A stretch of 64,000 nucleotides of DNA from Cyanophora paradoxa (lineage: Eukaryota; Glaucocystophyceae; Cyanophorales; Cyanophoraceae). The translations under genes were made by a program, and so were the position numbers. Positions 55,301 through 61,704 of this stretch are shown in pieces. Numbering within the stretch: the stretch's first letter is position 1; each line of letters opens with the position of its first letter. Location: NCBI GenBank assembly GCA_004431415.1, contig QPMI01000428.1:372001-436000 (forward strand), read 5' to 3'. The notes beneath the pieces are model-generated. The model was not told the DNA's origin. It ran no database searches and saw only the letters and a list, made by a program, of their open reading frames with translations.

Positions 55301-55949
55301 ATCTAGATATCCGAGGCTCGCCCCGCCCTTCCCTTCCAGTTCCCGCGCTCGCTCCCTTCTGACCCGCCCCCGGGGCGCAGGTGCCGGACCCCGGGCGGGG
55401 TACCCCCTCCGTCCACGAGTTCCCCGCCCTCGTCGAGTCGCTAAAGCTCGGGGTTCGATCCCGCCTGGACCCCTTTTTTTTCCTCCATTAAGCTTCTGAT
55501 CGGCCTCGAATTCGATCTCGCGATCGCAGCCTGGTGCGCGGTTCGTGGTGCGGTGCACGGCGATCACGCCGGCGGGCCCACGGCTCTCCCGGCGGGCAGC
55601 GGAGGCGCCGGTGCCGGCGCCGGCGCCGGCGCCTGTACCCCTCGAGGCCGCGTCCCCGGCCGGAGAGGACTGGGCGGGCTTGGGGGACGGGGTCGACGTC
55701 GAGGAGGGCGAGGAGGGCGAAGCGGGGGCCGCGGGCGAGGGCGAGGGCGAGGGCGAGGGCGGGGGCGAGGTGGGCGAGGCCGGGGCGGTGAAGCGGAGGC
55801 GGGGCCGGCCCCGGAAGGGCCCGATCGCGAGCCCGGCGGCAGCGCAGGCCGCCGCGGATCCGGAGGGCGGCCGGGAGGGGGAGCCGAGGCCCGCCGGCCC
55901 GGAGGACCCGCCGGCGCCGGCGCCGGCGCCGGGGCCGCCCCAGGCGTAG
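41481..55949 (+). CDS. pnp: Organelle-type polynucleotide phosphorylase, 38 exons, with four S1-like segments and an AT-hook tail
   Basis: The enzyme degrades RNA 3'-to-5' with phosphate, releasing nucleoside diphosphates. Exon starts are 41481, 42020, 42255, 42447, 42598, 42700, 42831, 43026, 43167, 43315, 43486, 43724, 43902, 44309, 44465, 44571, 46563, 46879, 47501, 48111, 48725, 48935, 49113, 49485, 49942, 50368, 50662, 51078, 51444, 51903, 52257, 52772, 53327, 53842, 54317, 54867, 55381 and 55530. Key motifs are [10 protein letters not shown] and [12 protein letters not shown] (core 1), [38 protein letters not shown] and GDMDFKMAG (core 2, with the Asp/Asp/Lys catalytic set), and IGPQGSNI (KH). 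Most donors are GTGCGC or GTCCGC; four are GC (43564, 43766, 52892, 54939). Two exons do not keep frame as written: an in-frame TAG at 42939-42941, and exon 49113-49164, which is one base short. The rest is intact, so I think the gene is functional and these are errors, variants or unusual splicing. The exon 51903 end is uncertain. Confidence 0.9.
42831..42957 (+). other. Phosphorylase exon 7 with a 10-nt interruption
   Basis: This exon encodes the start of the helical linker ([13 protein letters not shown]...ELWAAAASL) and then hits TAG at 42939-42941. Leaving out GTAGCCCCCT (42938-42947) restores ASLYRE. It also makes the remaining length divisible by three, in phase with the GTGCGG donor at 42958 and the next exon at 43026. 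The interruption belongs to a group of GTACCCCC-like words in this part of the gene. Confidence 0.6.
44634..46562 (+). other. Long intron splitting the phosphate-binding Ser motif of the phosphorylase
   Basis: The exon ending at 44633 stops at MSDGS, and the exon starting at 46563 resumes with SSMATVVGG. The 1.9-kb intron therefore falls inside the conserved SDGSSSMA loop, which corresponds to the phosphate-binding serines of bacterial enzymes. Most of it is the ~177-bp tandem array. Before the array, two related copies around AGAGCTTCAA-TCTTTTCC lie near 44,752 and 44,857. Confidence 0.85.
44886..46448. repeat. Nine-copy ~177-bp tandem repeat inside the phosphorylase intron
   Basis: Units start (TAGGCTTG) at 44886, 45064, 45242, 45419, 45596, 45773, 45950, 46127 and 46303, with periods 178, 178, 177, 177, 177, 177, 177 and 176. 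All share TTTGGAGGAAAGGGAGGCGG, a GCTTTTTGGACAACCT core and a GC-rich end with GGCGCCGCCGGGCGG. The junction is of two types. Units 1, 2 and 8 end with TCTAGATTTCACG, and units 3 to 7 with CCGTCTAGACCCCACACGCC. Because 177 is 59 codons, both strands stay open through much of the array. These frames are Arg/Ala/Pro-rich and I do not consider them genes. Confidence 0.95.
48370..48598. repeat. Dispersed intronic direct repeat
   Basis: A ~68-nt sequence containing CCAATCAGGCCGGC and GTGCCGGGTACTGTGACCGA occurs at about 48,374-48,440 and again at 48,534-48,596. The copies are about 160 bp apart and differ at a few bases. Both lie in the intron between exons 48111-48255 and 48725-48774. Confidence 0.8.
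48725..49541 (+). other. KH domain exons of the phosphorylase, with a one-base frame break
   Basis: Exon 48725-48774 gives [14 protein letters not shown], and exon 48935-48968 gives [12 protein letters not shown]. Together they form the GxxG loop of the KH fold. Exon 49113-49164 should supply the next strand but switches frame. Before about 49,135 it reads GAEVTLEG and after 49,139 it reads EALIFATSQ in another frame, so one base appears missing between them. Exon 49485-49541 continues as [19 protein letters not shown]. Confidence 0.75.
52626..52752. repeat. Three-copy ~47-bp intronic repeat
   Basis: A unit with CTCGTGTCTTACGCATCGAA, then TGCGCCCC and TTATACGCG, occurs three times with spacing of 46-47 bp (CGTGTCTTAC at 52640, 52687 and 52733). 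It lies in the intron before exon 52772. Confidence 0.85.
53409..53640. repeat. ~104-bp repeat that includes an exon end and its splice donor
   Basis: The exon end plus donor AGACCGCCCTCGTGCGCCCC (53409-53428) recurs in the following intron near 53,513 and, with one change, near 53,618. The intervening sequence, with GTGATAAGATGTAAGACACG or a near match and ACCGCTCTATG, is repeated as well, so the whole unit has been tandemly duplicated. Confidence 0.85.
55791..55823 (+). other. AT-hook motif in the phosphorylase C-terminal tail
   Basis: The last exon (55530-55949) continues past the final S1 strand into an acidic Gly/Glu-rich stretch ([18 protein letters not shown]), then [11 protein letters not shown], then an Ala/Pro-rich end. 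The motif has the GRP core flanked by basic residues that defines an AT-hook, a minor-groove DNA-binding peptide. It is in the same frame as the rest of the enzyme. Confidence 0.7.
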
Positions 55950-58189
55950 CTGTACGTTTACGCAGCCGCCGCTGAGCTCGGCCGCGGGCCCAGGCCTGGG
56001 CCTGGCTGGCCGAGGCAGCTTCGAGTCTTACGACTTTCATGTTAGCTTCGCAGCGGTAGTGCCAGGCAGAAGAAGGCCAGGAGCGATATATAGCGGTTTA
56101 ATTTCTTGAGAATTTCGACGGCAGAATCGAATTCGAACATCGTTTATGAAGAGGGGGACCGTCGGACAGAATTCGAATTCGACGACGGCAGTAAGGTGTG
56201 ATCGAGTATGCGAGCAGAGAGGACGAGAAAAGGAGATCCGGCGGCATTTCGAATTCCCACCAGGTGTCGACGTCAGACTGAGACTTATATTAGACACCGT
56301 TAGCATCTTTAGCGCTAGCGTGGGCGGTTTCGAATTTTTGAAGTCTCAGCTGCAGAGTCTCAGCGGCTTACTCGCTACTCAAGTTAACTTAGTAGTAAAG
56401 CTTCAAGATTTTGACGACACTAGTACTGTGACAGAAGATCATTTTTTGATCGACCCACGTCAAGCTTTAGATGGGAAAAGCCCACGGCCCACGGGGGTGC
56501 CGGGGGGACACGCTCGGGAGTCGGGAGGATTCGGGACTCGGGACTGGGCCCTGGGGAGGGGCTCGGGAGTCGGGACTCGGGACCGCGAATCGCGATCGGG
56601 ATTCGGGACACTGTGACACTTATTCGGAACTTTGAATCGGAAGACTGACGACGTCGACGGCGTCGGCTCGAATCGTCGAATCGATTCAATCGAATCGCCG
56701 ATCGATCGTCGATCACATGAACGTTCAACGGTTAACAAGAAGGACAGTGAATGTAATGGCAGCCTTTGGCAGCCAATGGCAGGCCGCCGGGCTCCTTAAT
56801 TATAAAATGAATAAGACTTTACTCCGCATTTTTCGGTCCCTCCATGGGCCATGGCACCATGAGTCCATGACTCATGGAATCATGAATACGGGAGTAGGAT
56901 CGGAGGAGGGCTCGTCGATCGGATCCCGGTCCCCGGAGGAGGCACCGGACTCCTCGTAGCCTCGGAGGGGGTCAGATCGAGCGGGGAATTCGAATTCGAA
57001 TTCGAACCGGCGGGGAATCGCGGGGGAATTCGAACCGGCGGGGAATCGGGGGGGATAGCGGGGGGCGCTTGGGCTAGGCAGCCGAAACCCCGGCTTGCCA
57101 GCCCAGGGGTTTTGCCGGTTTCCCCCGGCTTGTCAGCCAAGACAGCAAGCCCGGGGCTCGCAATCGAGCCGGCGAACGAAGCATAGGTGAAGTTAGCGTG
57201 AGCTGCACCAAGCCAGACCAAGCCGCGCTGGCCACCGGTACCATAGTAACTGGCAAGCCGCTGGCAAGCCAGCCAAAATTTTGGAGCCGCCAAGCCGCTA
57301 GGGCCAGCCCCGGTGCAAGCTTTCGGAATTTTGGGCCAGCCCTGGTGCAAGCTTCTAGACCCGCCGGCCAGTGCCCTACCTAAGATAATAGTAAGATTAG
57401 ATCTAGACTAGAGTTGGCCAATCAGATGAGATTAGACCAGGTAGGCCGCCCGCGGGCCGCGGGCCGCGGCGGCGCGGCTCGCCGGCGCCGGCGCCGGCGC
57501 GGCGGCGCCCGGCCGCCGCCGCCGCCCGGCGCCGGCTTCAAGGGCTTAGCTTTGACTGAGCGGGCTTAGCCTCCGCTTATAATTACAGTATACGATCACG
57601 TATACAGTCTTTCACACTGGCGACTCGGTTGTCTTTTTATCCTTAAAAATCACTACCTACTAGTATGCCGTGACGGCGCCAGGCTACGGGGGGTTCGCAG
57701 TGTAACTTCGCACCGTTCGCCCCACCGTAGTATCTCAAAAAGAATGGTGAATTTCATGAAATACAAAAATTTGGCGTTGAAACTGAATTAAAGTCGACTG
57801 AAAGTCAATTGAAATTTCAACCCGCAGTGCAGCTCTTATAGAGACCCTACGCATTGCTGAGAGTTGACGTCTCTTTCACTTATAATCGACTTCACTCTAA
57901 TCTCTATCGCAGTCTTCGAGTCTCTGAATTGAAGGCCGGGGCCGGGGGACATGCGCAGGTAATATAAGGGGAAGCTAAGGGTGGGGAAAACGGGCAAATT
58001 CAATATATTTTATTATTTTTATATTCTCTCCACACCGCACGATACCCCTCCGGAGAAGCACCAGATTAGAGTAGACTACATAGGCCGCCTAGCCCAGCTT
58101 ATACAATTAGAGTCTTTCACACTAGTACTGGCGGCCCGGCCCAGCCCAGCCCAGCGGAGCAAGCGGGGCGCCCGATCGGGCGGGCGGAC
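55950..58189. other. Intergenic DNA with simple repeats
   Basis: I find no convincing gene. The open stretch at 56,146-56,616 has a plausible-looking middle (FEFLKSQLQSLSGLLATQVN) but no recognisable domain, and its end is a simple repeat of GGGACTCGGGA at 56,510-56,610. GAATTCGAATTCGAATTCGA and GGCGGGGAATCG repeats lie at 56,978-57,055. A 21-22-nt direct repeat with GTGCAAGCTT lies at 57,301-57,352, and a G+C palindrome block at 57,445-57,540. The motif AGTCTTTCACACT recurs at about 57,606 and 58,110. The region 57,600-58,130 is AT-richer. Confidence 0.45.
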
Positions 58190-58300
58190 CTGGTCTCGTC
58201 GTCGAAGCGGTCAGGGTCGTACTCGTTCGGCTTCCCCCAGATGGTCTCGTCGTGGTGCAGCGTCCACATCGCCACGATGACCTTCGTCTGCGCCCCGGCG
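58190..58300 (-). pseudogene. Cytochrome P450 exon fragment
   Basis: On the minus strand this 111-nt segment is bounded by AG on its 5' side and a GTCCGC donor on its 3' side. It encodes KVIVAMWTLHHDETIWGKPN followed by EYDPDRFDDET. This is the P450 region between the strand that follows the K helix and the PERF-type motif (W...P..(F/Y)xPxRF). No haem-binding loop (FxxGxxxCxG) is visible downstream on this strand, and the next 500 bp are AT-rich non-coding DNA, so it looks like an isolated remnant. A short PPPLLAMKYTG stretch near 58,400 on the same strand could be the preceding exon. Confidence 0.6.
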
Positions 58301-60200
58301 CTCAGCCGTCAGCGGCGGATAATAGGAGGGGTTGCGAGGGGGGAAGGAGAGGAGGAGGGGGAGGTGGTTGCCCGTGTACTTCATGGCCAGCAGCGGAGGC
58401 GGCGAGCCAGCGCGCGCCGATGCGCGCCGCGGCGAGTCCCAGTAACGCAGGCAAACGGCGCGACGGCGGAGCCTGCGAGGGCGTGCGGAGCTGATGCGGC
58501 TGCGCGCGCCCCGCGCCGCTCGAGCGGCCCCGCGCCTGCGGAACCCGCGCCCGGCGGTCAGGAGGTCTTCAAAACGCTTGCAGAGCGCGTGGAGAGTTGC
58601 CGGGCGTTGCCTCACCCACGCGGGGCGCCGGCGACGGCGTCGAGCTGCGGTCCATCGGCGCCGAGCCGCGGCGAGAAGCCGGCCAGCGCGAGGTTCGGCT
58701 CAATCCTATCGTCCGATGGGCGCCAAAAGCCACGGCGACGCCGCGGTGCCGCGCGTGTTGCGTGTACCCTAGCTCCACACAGCACGCTACCCCTCCGGAG
58801 AAGCATCACAGGCATCTCGCGTCGGCAGGCCTTGCTCCAGTGCGCAAGAGCTCGCCTTCCAGGGTCCCCTCATCGATGTCCAACGCGTCCTCCCGCAGGC
58901 TCGGCTCGTCGATGGCTGTGCGCATGCGCGGGACTCGGTCGGCGCCCTCGGCGCTCGAGGGCTCCGCCTCTGCGCTGCGAGCCACGAACGTAGAGGACCT
59001 AATGGCGACCGGATCGCTCCGCCCGGCGCGCTTCGGCCGTCGCATGACGGCCGATTGTTCGCTCGCCCCGTCCCTCGCATCTGCCTGCCGCACGCGCCCG
59101 AACGCTCGCACACTGCTCTCAGATTGCCCTGGACGCCTCGGAGGCGTCGCGCGGTGGCCCGGGGCCGCGCGGCGGGGTGTCCGGGGTCGATGAACGCCTC
59201 CCGCCCGGCGTGGGGGCGGCGGGGTGCGCTCAAACCCCGCCCGATCGATTGCCCGCACCCCTAAGCTTGGTCTGAACCCTCTTTGGCCAGTTACCGCCCT
59301 CGTTGGATCTCCGCCCCCCAGCTGGCGCTCCAGTACCCCCGATCCAGACCCCGCCGACCCCACCGCTGGATTCCCCGGGGTCGAATTAGTGGAAATCAAC
59401 TTCAACGGGGTCCTATCTCGAAGGTCGGGCCGGCGGTGTTTCTGTACCCCCCACACCACCAACGCCACTCCGACCCGTTCTTTTTTCCCAGAACCGGCTC
59501 GGCGAGCTCCGTCGACTGATCGTGGTCCCGCTGCCCGGCGGTGCGTTGGTGGGGCGCTGGGGCGGCATTTTTGGTTTTCCTCACCTGCCGGCCAGGTCCC
59601 GTTCGATTCGGCGCCGATGGCGCGGGCAGGCCCCACCGGGAATCGTTCGAAGCGGAGGGCGGGAGCGAGCCGCGGCGTCTCCGCGCGTCCCACGCCCACA
59701 CAGGCGCGCCCCGCCCCGCGCGCTTGTTTCCCTGCCCCCTCGGGCGCCCCCTGACGCCGCCTCCCCCCGCAGGCACCGCCCCGGTGCTCCCCCGCGGGCC
59801 CCCGCGCGGTCCGCCGCTGAGAGGCGATGCTCGCGCGCGCCCGGCTCCCCCTCAGGGACGGTTGTCCTCCGCGAGGTCCGCCCCGCCCGCCCCCTCAAGA
59901 ATAGCGCACCCGCCTCTCCCGCTGCGCCCTCGCTCCTGCAGCTGGCACCCTGACCGGGGCGGCGCGCTCCCCTCGAACGGCAGATTCGCAAGTACCAGAA
60001 GACCTACGCTCTTTCCCCTTGCGCCCTCTGGCCGCCCGGTGCGCCGCGCCGCCCGGCGGGGCGCTCCGGCGGGGGCCCGGGGGCCGACGGGGCGGGTCCC
60101 GGGGCGGGCGCGCCGCAGGTCAAGGAGCTGGCCCAGGAAGAGGCGATCGAGGCGCCGCGATCGAGGAGGCACGACCTGCGCTGGCGGAGGGAGGCGATCG
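58301..60200. other. GC-rich region without an assigned gene
   Basis: Several open frames occur on both strands but none shows a recognisable domain. The minus strand near 58,980-58,830 encodes an acidic segment (RMRTAIDEPSLREDALDIDE) that could be coding. The sequence ACCCCTCCGGAGAAGCA occurs at about 58,046 and again at 58,788, suggesting a dispersed repeat. I could not define exon structures with confidence. Confidence 0.3.
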
Positions 60201-60500
60201 AGTCGAGGGTCTGATCCAGACCCTCGAGGGGGCCAACCTCTGCGCCGTCCACCTGACCAAGACCCTCGAGGGGGCCTGACCAAGACCCTCGCGAGGCGGC
60301 CGAGATGGACCTGACCAAGACCCTCGAGGGGGACAGCCTCTTGGCGATCCACCGCAGCCGCACGAGCATCCAACCCAAGGCACGCCCCGCCCTCCCGTGC
60401 TCGCCCTCGCACGCGCCGGCGGCTGACGGCGCCCGCCGCTCCCGCGCGCAGGATATCCAGGTGCCCCATCCACCAAACTCTGCGCCGTCCACCTCAACCG
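60201..60500 (+). repeat. Clustered ACCCTCGAGGGGG repeats with LCAVHL-like coding copies
   Basis: ACCCTCGAGGGGG occurs at about 60,220, 60,262 and 60,320, with a variant near 60,288. The adjacent CTCTGCGCCGTCCACCT occurs near 60,239 and 60,478. The plus-strand frames read NLCAVHLTK, SLLAIHRSRTSIQPKA and KLCAVHLNRVTIEPKA, which look like copies of one exon end of an unidentified protein. Upstream, KELAQEEAIEAP near 60,120 may belong to the same gene. Confidence 0.5.
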
Positions 60501-60622
60501 CGTCACGATCGAGCCCAAGGCGAGCCCAAGGCGAGCCCCGAAACCGCCCCGCCCCGCCCCGCCCCGCCCCGCCCCTCTGGCGCCCGCTAACGACGCTCGA
60601 CGCCGCGCCCCGCGCAGACATC

Positions 60623-61110
60623 GAGGTGCCCGAGACCCCGCGCGCGGCCCGGATCTAGGCCGCCGCCGGACGCTGCTCCGGCGCCAGATGCGCGGGGGCA
60701 ACGCGTGAGGCGCGCGGAGCGAGCGCGCGGCGGCGGGCGTGGAGCTGCCCCGGCGTGCCGTTCTGTCGCCGCCGCCCGCCGCCGCGGCGGTGTATGTGAA
60801 CCGGCCTCCTGTCGCTGCAATCGAAAATCGTACCACGGTAGCGCTGCCGCAACCGCTCCATCGGGCGAGGTGCCCGAGACCCCGCGCGCGGCCCGGATCT
60901 AGGCCGCCGCCGGACGCTGCTCCGGCGCCAGATGCGCGGGGGCAACGCGTGAGGCGCGCGGAGCGAGCGCGCGGCGGCGGGCGTGGAGCTGCCCCGGCGT
61001 GCCGTTCTGTCGCCGCCGCCCGCCGCCGCGGCGGTGTATGTGAACCGGCCTCCTGTCGCTGCAATCGAAAATCGTACCACGGTAGCGCTGCCGCAACCGC
61101 TCCATCGGGC
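60623..61110. repeat. Tandem duplication of a 244-bp unit
   Basis: The unit starting GAGGTGCCCGAGACCCCGCG at 60623 is repeated starting at 60867. I saw no difference between the copies by eye. It contains a potential exon end (EVPETPRAARI before a TAG) and further GC-rich sequence. The absence of differences indicates a very recent duplication or an assembly artefact. Confidence 0.9.
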
Positions 61111-61704
61111 GCCGTGCGCCCTGGGAGAGGGTGGCACGCGCTCTCTTAGGGGTGGCACGGATCAAGCCATTTCCAGCCAACAGCGGGCGATCGAGGCCTG
61201 CCGCTCACGCGCGCGCAGACTGCAACACAGACCCCGATCCACGCCATCAGATATTGATAGTAAATTTTTAATTTTAATTTGATACGCTTAAGCTCAATAC
61301 CTGCAGTGCAGCTGGTGTGTGGGGCGGGTTACCGGGGTACCTGCATAAACCTGGCGTCGCAGCAGCGTTACCATAGACAATCCGCGGCTGCGGCGGCAGC
61401 AGGTAGATCATCAGATCGGCCATCGATCTGGCTGCGAGCACGACCGGCTGCCTCACTCGATTGCAGCCCATTCGACCAGCAGCTCGCGTCAGCGACTGCG
61501 CCCGCGGACTCGAGCAGCGCATCCGACTCCCAACTCGACGATCGCGATACAGGCCTTCCAGGAGCGTTTGGCGGTGTGGAGAGGCCTCCTGCGCCCCGGG
61601 ACGAGCGTGCGCTACGCCTGCAGCGCACCGATGCCGCGCGCTTGCGCTCTCGGTTTGCCGGCGCCGACGGTCCCATCCCGCAGCCCTCGCGCGCGTTGCG
61701 GGTG

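Larger units (their letters stand above)
49942..55590 (+). other. Four S1-like RNA-binding segments of the phosphorylase
   Basis: Segment 1 (49942-51100) reads [20 protein letters not shown], then HISEVH, then [19 protein letters not shown]. Segment 2 (51444-52891) reads [23 protein letters not shown], then [19 protein letters not shown]. Segment 3 (53327-54360) reads [27 protein letters not shown], then [11 protein letters not shown]. Segment 4 (54480-55590) reads [26 protein letters not shown], then [18 protein letters not shown]. Each follows the S1 order: beta1-2 with a turn, the (V/I)HxSE-like strand, then a last strand with LSRR. Segment 2 is the most degenerate. Canonical PNPase has one S1 domain. 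Confidence 0.7.

Noticed and set aside
55440-55490. tRNA-like T-arm (GGGTTCGATCCC) followed by a run of T
   Set aside because: No matching acceptor stem, D-arm or anticodon arm lies in the 60-80 bases upstream, and the sequence is at an exon end of the phosphorylase with a GT donor.
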